Part shown: piece after piece, positions 31,674 to 40,345 of the stretch
How the letters are laid out: every line of letters begins with the position of its first letter
Position numbering within the stretch: the stretch's first letter is position 1
Origin: an uncultured Pseudomonadota bacterium
Lineage (GTDB): Bacteria; Bdellovibrionota_B; Oligoflexia; Oligoflexales; CAIMVM01
DNA length: 53,973 bases
Assembly: GCA_903844895.1 (NCBI GenBank)
Contig: CAIMVM010000198.1
Location: forward strand, 1 to 53,973
Direction of reading: 5' to 3'
Notes under the pieces: model-generated
Told to the model about the DNA's origin: nothing
Seen by the model: the letters and a program-made list of their open reading frames with translations, nothing else
Database searches by the model: none
Program-made: the position numbers and the translations under genes

Positions 31674-31819
31674 AGGATCCTTCAAAACAATCATCCCCTC
31701 TCCTATAGCCCATGTTAGAAGTTTTTAAAAGACCCTAAAAAGTAGTTGTATTTTCAGCTCAGGACATTATGTTGGGCCCTATTTTGGCGCCGGCTAAAGA
31801 TGCCTTGAGGAGACTAGTT

Positions 31820-33745
31820 ATGAATATTCATCAAATTCAAGAAGCTCGCGAAAATTCAGGTATAGAGTCTTGGGGTGCTGGGTATTATGGTGTTGACGAT
31901 CAAGGGAATGTGATTTGCTATCCTGATGCAGATGATAAAAATTTTGTTTCTCTCCCAGAAATCATGGAAGAAGCAAAAAAACTTGGCATTTCGACTCCAT
32001 TGATCATAAGGTTTCCGCAGGCGATTAGGCGACAGCTTAGACGTATGCATCAAGCTTTTGCTAACAGTGTGAAAGAGTACAATTATCAGGGACGACATTT
32101 AGGAGTCTTTCCTTTTAAAGTAAATCAACGACGTGAGTTTATTGATGCCATTATTTCTTATGGTAGAGAGGTAGACTGGGGCTTAGAAGTAGGTTCAAAG
32201 ACAGAATTTATGGCCGCTTTGAGTTATCCCATGTCCAAAGAGTCGCTTCTCATTTGTAATGGCTTTAAAGATTCGGAATTCATTCAAATTGCCTTTACAG
32301 CGGCAAGCCTAGGCCGCAAAGTGGTTTGCGTGGTCGAGGGTCCAGACGAACTTGAAATGATTGTGCAGCAATCAAAGATACCTACTGAAGGAGTAACCCA
32401 TCACCCTGAAGTGGGATTAAGAGTGCGTTTATCCTCAAAGGGGTCGGGGAAGTGGGAAAAATCTTCGGGCGAGTCTTCAAAATTTGGGCTTACCACTGTC
32501 GAACTTCTTCATGCGCTCCATTTGCTGGAAAAAGCGGGCATGCAAAAGCAACTCAGTATGCTTCATTTTCATATTGGCTCTCAGATTACGGCTATTAAGC
32601 GCTTTAAGAACGCACTTAAGGAAGCAGCCATCGTGTATGCTAAAGTCATTAAGATGGGTTTCAGTCCTAAGTATTTGAATATTGGCGGTGGTGTCGGAGT
32701 AGATTATGACGGAAGTCGCACTACAGCAACGTCATCGGCAAACTACAATTTGCAAGAATTTGCTAATGACGCAGTCTATGTAATCAGTGAGGTCTGCAAG
32801 GCAGAAGGTGTAAAAATGCCTGACATTGTGACTGAATCTGGCCGAGTTATCGCTGCCTACCACAGTGTGGTTGTAACTGATATTAGAGAGATTCAAGGTG
32901 AGGAGACTCTTGACACCATCGAAGGGTTCGATATCGAAAAAGAGGTCATAAACGCCCAGCGTGCGACCCGCGAGCTTAAATATATATTAGATAATGTTTC
33001 TCGAAAGAATTACGCAGAATACTACCATGATGCGGTAGAATTCAATGAAGAGCTTCAGACGCTATTTAATCTTGGCTACATTCCATTGAAAGAACGAGCA
33101 GTTGCCGAGCATATGTTTCACTTGATTTGCAGACGAGCCTTGTATTTTTCTTCTTTTGAAAAAGGAGATGGGGATGAATTTGAATCTCTACAACGTTTAA
33201 AAGTAAGTAAATATCTTGCAAATTTTTCAATTTTTCAATCTATCCCGGACTCTTGGTCTATTGACCAGCTTTTTCCAGTCATGCCTCTTTCAAGGCACGA
33301 TGAAAAGCCAACTCTAAAGGGAACGATTGTAGATATTACATGTGATTCAGATGGATGTTTGGAACGATTTATAGATAGTACCGACCAAAAGAATTTCCTT
33401 GATTTACATACTATGTCAAATGCTCCTTACTATTTAGGCTTCTTTTTAACGGGCGCCTATCAAGAATCTCTTGCTAATGAGCACAACCTTTTTGGGGCCA
33501 TTCACGAAATCGAGGTCGTTTTTAACGATCAAGGTGACTGGAAGATATCAAAGGTAACTGAAGGCGACCCTATTCATGAGTTATTGACTTCCAGAAATTA
33601 TGACATGTCTGAAATGATTGAGAGTTATCGAGACCAGATTTCAGAGGCTCAGTTGTCTCATGATATTTCGTCAACAGATGGTCCGGTTATCTTTGAACGT
33701 CTTAAGGGATATCTTAGCTCGTATCCTTATCTTAAAAGAGACTGA
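31820..33745 (+). CDS. speA: Biosynthetic arginine decarboxylase
   Basis: PLP enzyme making agmatine from arginine for polyamine synthesis, 641 residues, the usual SpeA size. PLP lysine in VFPFKVNQRRE, HFHIGSQI, NIGGGVGVDYDGSRT, ESGRVIAAYHSVVVTDI and the active-site cysteine segment CDSDGCLERF are present. The ATG at 31820 is chosen because GGAG is 7 bases upstream and the resulting N-terminus (MNIHQIQEARENSGIESWG) matches SpeA; an ATG at 31769 has no ribosome site. Ends before a terminator at 33947-33977. No speB or other polyamine gene is adjacent. Confidence 0.96.
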   Translation: MNIHQIQEARENSGIESWGAGYYGVDDQGNVICYPDADDKNFVSLPEIMEEAKKLGISTPLIIRFPQAIRRQLRRMHQAFANSVKEYNYQGRHLGVFPFKVNQRREFIDAIISYGREVDWGLEVGSKTEFMAALSYPMSKESLLICNGFKDSEFIQIAFTAASLGRKVVCVVEGPDELEMIVQQSKIPTEGVTHHPEVGLRVRLSSKGSGKWEKSSGESSKFGLTTVELLHALHLLEKAGMQKQLSMLHFHIGSQITAIKRFKNALKEAAIVYAKVIKMGFSPKYLNIGGGVGVDYDGSRTTATSSANYNLQEFANDAVYVISEVCKAEGVKMPDIVTESGRVIAAYHSVVVTDIREIQGEETLDTIEGFDIEKEVINAQRATRELKYILDNVSRKNYAEYYHDAVEFNEELQTLFNLGYIPLKERAVAEHMFHLICRRALYFSSFEKGDGDEFESLQRLKVSKYLANFSIFQSIPDSWSIDQLFPVMPLSRHDEKPTLKGTIVDITCDSDGCLERFIDSTDQKNFLDLHTMSNAPYYLGFFLTGAYQESLANEHNLFGAIHEIEVVFNDQGDWKISKVTEGDPIHELLTSRNYDMSEMIESYRDQISEAQLSHDISSTDGPVIFERLKGYLSSYPYLKRD

Positions 33746-33946
33746 AGTTGATTCTGTTAACTTAATGCGAGTTGTATTTATTTAATAATAGTTGCTACTT
33801 GCGGCGCGGATTTGGAGAGCTCCATAGAGTCACCTAGCAGCTTGTTCGTTTTGCGTCCTAGTTAAGGACGGAGAATCGTCTTCGCAGCTTGTGATTTGCC
33901 AAGCATTTGGATAGGCGTAACTATTATAAACTATTTACTTTTTCAG

Positions 33947-33977
33947 GAGGTGCTCTCAGAGTGAGGGCGCTTCTTTT
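33947..33977 (+). terminator. Rho-independent terminator after speA
   Basis: GTGCTCTC (33950-33957) pairs with GAGGGCGC (33963-33970) with two G-U pairs around a 5-base loop, can extend by a few further pairs, and is followed by TTCTTTT. Confidence 0.65.
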
Positions 33978-34001
33978 AAGTCTATAATATCCATTTTAAA
34001 C

Positions 34002-34028
34002 TAAAGATATTGGTATTACGCCCGATAC
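34002..34028 (+). promoter_or_regulatory. Sigma-28 (FliA)-type promoter for STAS-GGDEF operon
   Basis: TAAAGATA (34002-34009), exactly 11 bases, CCCGATAC (34021-34028). Against TAAAGTTT-N11-GCCGATAA both boxes match at 6 of 8 positions. The predicted start gives a leader of about 50 bases. The -10 region lies within an inverted repeat (TTGGTAT 34010-34016, ATACCAA 34025-34031), which could be a repressor site. Confidence 0.6.
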
Positions 34029-34085
34029 CAAAATAGGGCCTAAGTTGACCCTAGGTTGAAAACAAGAATCTCGAGAAGGTGTACT

Positions 34086-34568
34086 ATGGATTTTAGCTAT
34101 CGAGTCGAAAAGAAAGACGGTTGGGATTGCGTTTATATTTCAGGCAAGATTAACGAAGATTCTGAGTCTCAACTCATCGATATGGGTCAACATTTGGAGA
34201 AAAAGGTTATTATAAACTTTTCAGGAATTAAGATGGTTAATTCTTGCGGGGTAAGAGCGTGGATTTCGTTTATTCGAGAGGCTCAAAAATCTAGAGAAAT
34301 ACAATTTGAAGAATGTACGCCTGAAATCGTAAGTCAGGTCAATATGATTCCAAATTTTCTTGGTTCTGCGAAGATTAAAAGTGTCTATGCTGAATATGGT
34401 TGTGAGCATTGTGGGCATTCGGCTTGGCGGATTTTTGAACGGGGAAAAGATCTTCCTGAAAATAGCGGCTCGATTTCGGTTTCAGATTTCAATTGCGAGA
34501 AATGTGGACAAAAAATGGAGATGGAAGAAATCGAAGATGAATTTTTTGGATTTCTTCAAGCTGGCTAA
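34086..34568 (+). CDS. STAS-domain protein with a C-terminal zinc ribbon
   Basis: 160 residues. The STAS core is VIINFSGIKMVNSCGVRAW (41-59) with Ser53 at the usual phosphorylation site. The tail carries two CxxC pairs, C106-C109 (GCEHCGH) and C137-C140 (NCEKCGQ), likely a zinc ribbon, then the acidic MEMEEIEDEFFGF. It is paralogous to the STAS protein before cheA (2483-2995), which has lost these cysteines. The ATG at 34086 has AAGG upstream and is preferred to a TTG at 34056. It is 32 bases before a diguanylate cyclase gene and is transcribed from a predicted sigma-28 promoter. A role in partner switching or in regulating the cyclase is plausible. Confidence 0.78.
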   Translation: MDFSYRVEKKDGWDCVYISGKINEDSESQLIDMGQHLEKKVIINFSGIKMVNSCGVRAWISFIREAQKSREIQFEECTPEIVSQVNMIPNFLGSAKIKSVYAEYGCEHCGHSAWRIFERGKDLPENSGSISVSDFNCEKCGQKMEMEEIEDEFFGFLQAG

Positions 34569-34600
34569 TAATTTGAGTAGATGATTTATTTTGGAGAAGG

Positions 34601-35659
34601 ATGATGGAAGCTCTAAGACTCGACGAACGAAATGCCAAAGATTTCTTTGAACAGTATTACGGAGAATTTTCTAAATCTCTATTAGATGCTTGGGCCGTCG
34701 TGGACGCGCAAGGTAGGCTTGTAAAGTGCAATATGGGGCTAAGCAAAGTTACAGGCCTGAAATCGAAGGAGATGCTAAAGGCCGAGACTTTTGACCATTG
34801 CATCAGGCTAGAAGTTGATGGAAAAGGGTATTCCATATTGCAGTTGGTCAACATGCCGGCGCCTGGGCGCCTCGATGAGGTTTCTGGATCTAGCGAGGCA
34901 CATTCCTACCTCAATCTGATCATCGGGTACTTTCCATTTCTTGGAAGTGACCAAAAACCATTTGGAGCTTTTTTGCTGTTTCGTGATGTTACTGCGGAAA
35001 CTCAATTGCAGGGTAAGTACGTTGATAAATCTAAACAGTCTGTGACTGACAAATTGACGAGTCTATTTAATCGAAACTATTTTGATCAAGCCTTTCCTAA
35101 GTTGGCCGAGGAAGCAGGATTGGCACCTATCGGCTCCGTAAGCGCAAAGATTGCGGTGATCATGTTTGATATAGATAAGTTTAAAAGTATTAATGACAAT
35201 TATGGCCACCAAGCAGGCGATTTGATCATTTCCAGAGTGGCTTCGATTTTAAAGGGAAGCTTTAGAAAATCAGATATTGTCTGCCGGTATGGTGGCGAAG
35301 AGTTTCTTGCCATTCTCCCAGGATCGGGCTTAGAAGAGGCGGGAAAAGTCGCAGAAAAAGTTAGAAAGAAAATAGAATTGGAAACCTATCTTTGGAATGA
35401 TGAGGCTATTCCCAATAGTATTTCCATCGGCGTTGCAGCGATGGCAATTGGCAGCGAATCCACGGATCAAGCCGTAGCGAGGGCTGATGCGGCTCTCTAT
35501 CATGCTAAGCATTCAGGTAGAAATAGAGTTATGATTCACCGCGGTGGAACTTCAATAGAGCAAGTGACCAATATAGGGGACATAGTCGTAAATGTCGAAG
35601 CCCATCGAGCTTCGATTAAGCCTAAGAAACGTGTAGAGGATGATACAGATTCCCACTAA
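34601..35659 (+). CDS. PAS-like/GGDEF diguanylate cyclase
   Basis: Makes cyclic di-GMP from two GTP. 352 residues. An N-terminal PAS-like sensor (about 20-135, AWAVVDAQGRLVKCNMGLSK) precedes a GGDEF domain (about 148-315) with an intact active site: metal ligand Asp190 in FDIDKFKSIND, signature GGEEF at 231-235, and the inhibitory I-site R222-D225 (RKSD) exactly five residues before it. No membrane segment, so a soluble cytoplasmic sensor-cyclase. GGAGAAGG lies directly before two consecutive ATGs (34601 and 34604). Same transcript as the STAS protein, under the predicted flagellar sigma promoter. Confidence 0.94.
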   Translation: MMEALRLDERNAKDFFEQYYGEFSKSLLDAWAVVDAQGRLVKCNMGLSKVTGLKSKEMLKAETFDHCIRLEVDGKGYSILQLVNMPAPGRLDEVSGSSEAHSYLNLIIGYFPFLGSDQKPFGAFLLFRDVTAETQLQGKYVDKSKQSVTDKLTSLFNRNYFDQAFPKLAEEAGLAPIGSVSAKIAVIMFDIDKFKSINDNYGHQAGDLIISRVASILKGSFRKSDIVCRYGGEEFLAILPGSGLEEAGKVAEKVRKKIELETYLWNDEAIPNSISIGVAAMAIGSESTDQAVARADAALYHAKHSGRNRVMIHRGGTSIEQVTNIGDIVVNVEAHRASIKPKKRVEDDTDSH

Positions 35660-35722
35660 CCAAGGGATTGAATTGCGGGCTCCTCCCTCTTGCTTTGAGG
35701 ATAGACTCTTGTAGCGCTGCGT

Positions 35723-36172
35723 TCACTTCAAGGCGGAGATAATTTCATCCCGATTTATTTTTCCATCTAAAAATAAATCAGCAAGTTCTTCAGTGCGTTT
35801 ATTTAGGACCTGTCCTTTGAGCTCAAATTCGAAGCCTTCAAAATTGAATCCAGCCCAATCTATCGGTAGCCATGTGTCTTGACGATCGTGAAAGAACTCT
35901 TCGAAATAAACGTCGATGAAATCTAAAAGAAGCATGGCTCCATCTTTGGGGGATAGCTCTTGGGATTTACATGCTATTCGTCCTTCTACGGGATAGTAGA
36001 AGGATTCTTGTGCATTACGGAGTGTAACTGTTACAAAGGCCTTGCTCTCATCGGAGTCGACCTTTATCGAAAAGAATCTATCGCCTAAAGATGCTGCATG
36101 TTTGCGGTCAAGTATATGAGTGAGCTCGGCGATTTCGCTAGCCATAAGTTTTTCGTTATTCATCTTGGGCAT
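35723..36172 (-). CDS. Conserved-looking small acidic protein paired with a DUF6178-like gene
   Basis: 149 residues, acidic, no membrane segment. It has a central aromatic-rich part (ESFYYPVEGRIACK, DFIDVYFEEFFHDRQDTWL, DWAGFNFEGFEFELKGQ) and a helical C-terminus (ADLFLDGKINRDEIISALK). No family recognised. The ATG at 36172 has GAGGAGG 6 bases upstream and lies inside the 3' end of the upstream gene (17-base overlap), so the two are translationally coupled and probably work together. It is convergent with the GGDEF gene. Confidence 0.7.
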   Translation of the reverse strand: MPKMNNEKLMASEIAELTHILDRKHAASLGDRFFSIKVDSDESKAFVTVTLRNAQESFYYPVEGRIACKSQELSPKDGAMLLLDFIDVYFEEFFHDRQDTWLPIDWAGFNFEGFEFELKGQVLNKRTEELADLFLDGKINRDEIISALK

Positions 36173-37895
36173 AAGAATCCTCCTCTTGATTAGGGCCAGC
36201 TTCTATCAGGTTAAAGAGCGCATCGAAATGCCCCTGATCTTTGATGAATGTTAATCCAGCTGCGAGCTCTGAAAGCGCGGACATCAAGGTGTCTGTTTTT
36301 CTGTTGTCACTAAGTGACCAACGTCTATCACTTATGAGCAGTTCATCTAAGCCAGAGTACAGCTTTTCATTTGCCTCAGTATAGGCCTCGTTGCTCATAG
36401 AGCGCCAGGTATCAACCTGATTTTGAGTCAAGAATCGATTGATGAAATGCCCACCAAGCTGTACTGAAACCATGGAGCGCTGGATGTGGGCATCTAATTC
36501 AGTAAGTTCTTCAGCATGGGTCATAGACACCAATTGAAGCTTCATAAGCGCGGTTTCAAGGGTATCTTGTAAAGCATCTAAGGCGTCTAAACTATCGACA
36601 GGTCTAAAGATAATTTTTCCCTCATGAGTATGGGACATGACCATGGGGAAACGGCTGTAGATAGCTTTAAGTCTTTCTGTAAGTTCAGACCCAAAGATTT
36701 TAACAAAGTGGATATCCATTTGTTTCTGAGCCAATCCGAACTTTTGAAGTTCCAGATTCGTTCGAATGAAGCTCGTCTCAGGGATAAAGGTCTCAAGTTT
36801 CTTTAGACCTTTGTGACGGAGTCCTTCAATTAAGGTGCAGGCTGTTTGAAAGAGAGTTTTGGGGTGCTCTTCTCTTAGAATTAAAGCCGCTTGCTCGATG
36901 TTTCCAGAGGCTAACCATTCCAAAGCTAAGCCGTTTAAAGACCATACTTGCTCAAGGGCTTTGTCTAAAGATTCAAGATCTCCAGGATCCACTCTTGCGG
37001 CAGAACATAGGGCATTGGCTAAGTAAGCATGTCTAGATCGTACTTCATTTAATGTCGAGGGATCCCAGCTCTTGGATGCAAGAGTTATGACCAATTGCAT
37101 AAAGGATTCTTTTGTCGTGGAAGCAAGAGCTGTCTTATTATGGGCACCCCATTTTTTTTGCAGCATATCCAAAGATATGGGATGAAAAATAGATAGAGAT
37201 TCCTCATAAGTCACAAACCCATCATCTTCCATCCTGGCATTTCGAAACTGTGACATTAAGGCTTCTTGCTCATTGGGCGGCATAAAGCCAGCATGGGCCA
37301 GAACCGACATGGCGTATTCCATGTTTTCACCCATAGTCACCTCTAAGAAATCTGCAAAGAACTGCCTAATTTCTGGGTCTTCAGATTTAACTTCATAATA
37401 GAGAGCGCCGCCTGGAAACGATTCAAGTCGATCCTGCTCCTCATCGGAAAGCTGCTCAAAATCTTCGGGATCCACGGCTCTAATAAAGGGCCCTACCAAG
37501 GCAATTTGCATTTCCTCTTCGAGGTCTCTAAAGCGCGTATAGATTTGCTCCCGGTCGGCTTCCCGAAATTGCTGGAGCCATTGAAACACCTTCCGGTGCT
37601 GAAGCTCGCCGTCAGCCCATGCTTCATAGTCTAAAATGGCAATAAACTGCTCTTGACTCATCAGCGGCAGTATCTCAAGGCAGTCAGATACGCCCTGGTT
37701 CATTAAGGATCTATATAAAACCTGCGGGGCTAGACTTTGAATGCGCTCTTGGGCTTTTTCTAAAGTTAGCATGGCAAGCAGATCTACGGTTTCAGATCGC
37801 AGGGCAAGGGCAGATAAACGTGCCTCCCAACGGAATGCTTGAAGACCGCCATCATAGACGCGTACCAGAGATTCTTCCGACAATCGACTTGCCAT
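36156..37895 (-). CDS. DUF6178-like helical protein
   Basis: 579 residues, predicted soluble and nearly all helical, acidic. The N-terminal half contains the repeated loop pattern around LLAMLTLEKAQERIQSLAP, DCLEILPLMSQEQFIAIL and QIALVGPFIRAVDPEDFE, and then GFVTYEESLSIFHPI. These features fit the DUF6178 family of deltaproteobacteria-type genomes, whose function is unknown; I recall this from pattern, without a search. The ATG at 37895 has AGGA upstream. Coupled to the 149-residue gene behind it. Confidence 0.6.
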   Translation of the reverse strand: MASRLSEESLVRVYDGGLQAFRWEARLSALALRSETVDLLAMLTLEKAQERIQSLAPQVLYRSLMNQGVSDCLEILPLMSQEQFIAILDYEAWADGELQHRKVFQWLQQFREADREQIYTRFRDLEEEMQIALVGPFIRAVDPEDFEQLSDEEQDRLESFPGGALYYEVKSEDPEIRQFFADFLEVTMGENMEYAMSVLAHAGFMPPNEQEALMSQFRNARMEDDGFVTYEESLSIFHPISLDMLQKKWGAHNKTALASTTKESFMQLVITLASKSWDPSTLNEVRSRHAYLANALCSAARVDPGDLESLDKALEQVWSLNGLALEWLASGNIEQAALILREEHPKTLFQTACTLIEGLRHKGLKKLETFIPETSFIRTNLELQKFGLAQKQMDIHFVKIFGSELTERLKAIYSRFPMVMSHTHEGKIIFRPVDSLDALDALQDTLETALMKLQLVSMTHAEELTELDAHIQRSMVSVQLGGHFINRFLTQNQVDTWRSMSNEAYTEANEKLYSGLDELLISDRRWSLSDNRKTDTLMSALSELAAGLTFIKDQGHFDALFNLIEAGPNQEEDSYAQDE

Positions 37896-38074
37896 GCAGA
37901 GTTCCTAAGGTTAAGAGTAGAGTAGCAAGATCAAGCCGGTTACGGCAGGTCTTCTTAGAGGGTCTTACATATCAAGGTAGCTAAGAAAGTGCAAGCTCCA
38001 CTGTGCTCCTTCGTGTATAAGATATAGAATGTTCGCCTTTTGTTTATATTAGGCAAAATTATCAGGTGGTTATA

Positions 38075-39112
38075 TTGCGCCTTGACTATAAAGAGCAGTA
38101 TTTAGAGGGTTCCTCACAGGGAAGGGCTACCCCTATTTCTGTATTTGAGGCTCTAGGCCCTATCCAAGAGGACTTAGAGCGACTGCACGGAATCCTTCCG
38201 ACTTTGATTGAGGCGGAGACAGAAACAGGGCGAGAAATCTTAAATTACTTGTTTGCCCAGCCAGGAAAACGAATTCGGCCCTCACTTTTTTTACTTACAG
38301 CAAAATTAGTTGGGTATGACGGACCCCATAAGCTCCAAGTGGCAGCGATTTGTGAATACATACATACAGCGAGCCTTCTTCATGATGATGTGGTTGATAA
38401 CAGTATGCTTAGGCGGGGTATCGCGACCGCTAACTCCAAATGGGGCAACCAAGCTGCTGTACTGGTCGGAGATTTAGTTTATTCCACGGCCTGTGAACTC
38501 ATGGCTTTAACGGGTTCTAGGGATCTTATCAAAACTTTTGCACATGCCATCTGTCGCATGAGCGACGGGGAATTGTTACAGCTGGAGAATATAGGCAATC
38601 CCTATATAAGCCGTGACGTTTACTTTAAAGTTTTAGAGGGAAAAACAGGGATGCTTTTAGGGGCCTCGGCAGCAGCAGCGGGCTATCTGAGTGGTAGTAG
38701 CAACGAGGTTACTGACGGTCTTTTTGCCTTCGGAAATAATCTTGGAATGGCATTTCAGCTCATTGACGATATCTTAGATTATTCATCTTCTTCGCAAAAA
38801 CTTGGAAAGCCTATACTGCAAGATATTCGAGAAGGTAAAGTCACCATCCCGCTTCTTATAACGCGCGATCTAGCCACGTCTTCCGAGCAAGGAGAGTTGT
38901 GTCGCATCATTTCCAATCGCCGTCAAAGCGAAACAGAACTAGCCTACATATCCTTATTAATTGAAAAGTATAATGCGCTCGCTCTAGCTTCAAAAATTGC
39001 AGATTCCTATACTGAAAAAAGTCTGGCAGGACTCAGGTCTGCATTTCCTAAGTCTAAAGAACGCGATGAACTTGAGTCCCTTACACTAGCTTTACTTGCA
39101 AGAAAATACTAA
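38075..39112 (+). CDS. ispB: Polyprenyl diphosphate synthase (octa-/heptaprenyl type)
   Basis: Chain-elongating trans-prenyltransferase, 345 residues from TTG 38075. The first aspartate-rich motif is in LLHDDVVDNSMLRRG, the second in FQLIDDILDY; the chain-length region just before the first motif (ICEYIHTASL) has small residues, as expected for a long-chain enzyme. The likely role is the menaquinone side chain, in line with mqnA 1.2 kb away. The TTG at 38075 is preferred since AGGTGG (38064-38069) is 5 bases upstream; the GTG at 38066 lies inside that signal. The symbol is used for the family; product length cannot be read from sequence. A terminator follows. Confidence 0.9.
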   Translation: MRLDYKEQYLEGSSQGRATPISVFEALGPIQEDLERLHGILPTLIEAETETGREILNYLFAQPGKRIRPSLFLLTAKLVGYDGPHKLQVAAICEYIHTASLLHDDVVDNSMLRRGIATANSKWGNQAAVLVGDLVYSTACELMALTGSRDLIKTFAHAICRMSDGELLQLENIGNPYISRDVYFKVLEGKTGMLLGASAAAAGYLSGSSNEVTDGLFAFGNNLGMAFQLIDDILDYSSSSQKLGKPILQDIREGKVTIPLLITRDLATSSEQGELCRIISNRRQSETELAYISLLIEKYNALALASKIADSYTEKSLAGLRSAFPKSKERDELESLTLALLARKY

Positions 39113-39115
39113 GAG

Positions 39116-39147
39116 CTTTGATTTTTTTCAGAGATCAAGGTTTTTAT
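39116..39147 (+). terminator. Rho-independent terminator after the polyprenyl synthase gene
   Basis: CTTTGAT (39116-39122) pairs with ATCAAGG (39134-39140), one G-U pair, 11-base loop, followed by TTTTTATT. It lies between convergent genes. Confidence 0.7.
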
Positions 39148-39153
39148 TAAAGG

Positions 39154-39693
39154 TTAAAGTGAGGATTTAAAGAGATCCCACTTCACATGGCTCAGTTCCG
39201 CCCAAGTTGTGTCGGCCCTTAAAACCGCATATTGAGCAGGCGCAAAACTGATTTCGGTCTGAACAAGATGGCTTGCAAAAATGGAAATCCCAGGATTATG
39301 ACCCACGAGAATGATCCCTTGCTGGGCTTCATCGACGTGAATGGAAACGTCAAGCCAATCTTCCATCTCGCCACGATAGAGATGATTTTCTTTGTCAATT
39401 TTACCGTCAGTTTTACCGTCAGTTTTACCGTCAGTTTTACCGTCAGTTTCACCGTCAAAGAACCTTTGCCTTTGAAACTCTTTAAGAATGTAGCTGCATG
39501 TCTGTAGGGTGCGCGTGGCCGGGCTAGATATGATAAGCGGTGGCTTGAGTGTGTTAGATCGCCATATCTCGATGAGGTTAAGAGCGGTATGATGGGCTTC
39601 AGCATGCCCAACATCTGTCAAGCAGCGCTCAAAATCTAACTTTATAAGATTGCTTTCTGCCGTGGCATGTCTCACTAAGACTAAATACTTCAT
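39154..39693 (-). CDS. SixA-like phosphohistidine phosphatase with a tandem-repeat insertion
   Basis: 179 residues against about 160 for SixA. Histidine-phosphatase signature LVRHATAES at the N-terminus, then a second conserved histidine in ILVGHNPGISIF. SixA proteins remove phosphate from histidines of phosphotransfer proteins. Between the two halves lies an acidic repeat of D-G-K-T units (ETDGKTDGKTDGKTDGKID, about 80-99) encoded by a 12-base tandem repeat. The insert is at a surface loop position, so the fold should survive. The ATG at 39693 has AAAGG 7 bases upstream. Confidence 0.85.
   Translation of the reverse strand: MKYLVLVRHATAESNLIKLDFERCLTDVGHAEAHHTALNLIEIWRSNTLKPPLIISSPATRTLQTCSYILKEFQRQRFFDGETDGKTDGKTDGKTDGKIDKENHLYRGEMEDWLDVSIHVDEAQQGIILVGHNPGISIFASHLVQTEISFAPAQYAVLRADTTWAELSHVKWDLFKSSL
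39397..39456. repeat. 12-base tandem repeat, five copies, in the SixA-like gene
   Basis: Unit AGTTTTACCGTC on the plus strand, at 39397-39408, 39409-39420, 39421-39432, 39433-39444 and 39445-39456. The outer copies carry single changes; the inner three are identical. Being a multiple of three, copy changes stay in frame. Confidence 0.9.
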
Positions 39694-39707
39694 AATTGAC
39701 CTTTGAC

Positions 39708-40283
39708 TTAAATAGTATGGGAGGCTTCAATCATGCCTATTAAAAACACCGCTAGCTCAGACACCGTGCCCAAGGTACTTACCGTAGAATATTTTCTTTT
39801 AAAAGTCTTCGAATTTACTTCTTTCACTCTAGAAAAATCAATTTCATGAGGTCGTTCAAAGTCTTTCAGCTTATCCAAAATTTGGAGCCTACTTTTAAAA
39901 CCAAGACTATACAAAGAAAGGGATGAAAATATTAAAATAACGATACAAAAATACAAATTGGATTCTACCTTTAAGGAGTTCATGACCACAAAAACTACTA
40001 GTATATTGCATGATTTAGCGCCGTAACAGGACAGAAGTTTTCGATTTTCAAAACGAATCTCCTCACCAAGTTCACAGAGGCTATTCAAAAAAGGTAAGTA
40101 ACTAAAACCGGCCAACTCAAAATCTAAAATAAAGTCTCGAAGCCACTCTGGCGCGCCGTTTGAGCCCGCAAGAGAGCGCGAAAGCGCTTTGGTTTCCGTA
40201 TATATTATTTTAAGTTCCAAGTCTCGTTTTTTCCATTCTACAAAAACGAGAGTTGAGATACATAAAAAACAAAAATAGAACAT
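39708..40283 (-). CDS. Membrane protein with possible T2SF/TadB-C-like segment
   Basis: 191 residues with an N-terminal hydrophobic segment, a pair of adjacent membrane segments in the middle (CNILVVFVVMNSL and YFCIVILIFSSLSLYSLGF) and a last hydrophobic run near the C-terminus. The segment DFELAGFSYLPFLNSLCELGEEIRFENRKLL loosely follows the spacing of GspF/TadB cytoplasmic domains, a weak impression only. No other secretion genes are adjacent here. The ATG has GGGGGA 4-5 bases upstream. Function not assigned. Confidence 0.55.
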   Translation of the reverse strand: MFYFCFLCISTLVFVEWKKRDLELKIIYTETKALSRSLAGSNGAPEWLRDFILDFELAGFSYLPFLNSLCELGEEIRFENRKLLSCYGAKSCNILVVFVVMNSLKVESNLYFCIVILIFSSLSLYSLGFKSRLQILDKLKDFERPHEIDFSRVKEVNSKTFKRKYSTVSTLGTVSELAVFLIGMIEASHTI

Positions 40284-40345
40284 CTATCCCCCTAGGTGCT
40301 AACCAGGGTGGCTTAAATGTTCTCATATTTCTAACAAACAAATAA

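Larger units (their letters stand above)
33746..34085. other. 340-base regulatory spacer between speA and STAS-GGDEF operon
   Basis: Contains a perfect 6-bp hairpin (CGTCCT 33854-33859, AGGACG 33865-33870), a terminator at 33947-33977, a TATAAT hexamer at 33983-33988 and a sigma-28-like promoter at 34002-34028 that overlaps an inverted repeat TTGGTAT (34010-34016)/ATACCAA (34025-34031). No gene is seen. Confidence 0.6.

Noticed and set aside
39397-39456. CRISPR array
   Set aside because: Units are 12 bases and directly adjacent without spacers, in a coding sequence.
39219-39614. Overlapping frames with K-L-T-V or V-S-F-T repeats over the SixA-like gene
   Set aside because: These are other phases of the 12-base repeat; the SixA-like frame alone has catalytic motifs and a ribosome site.
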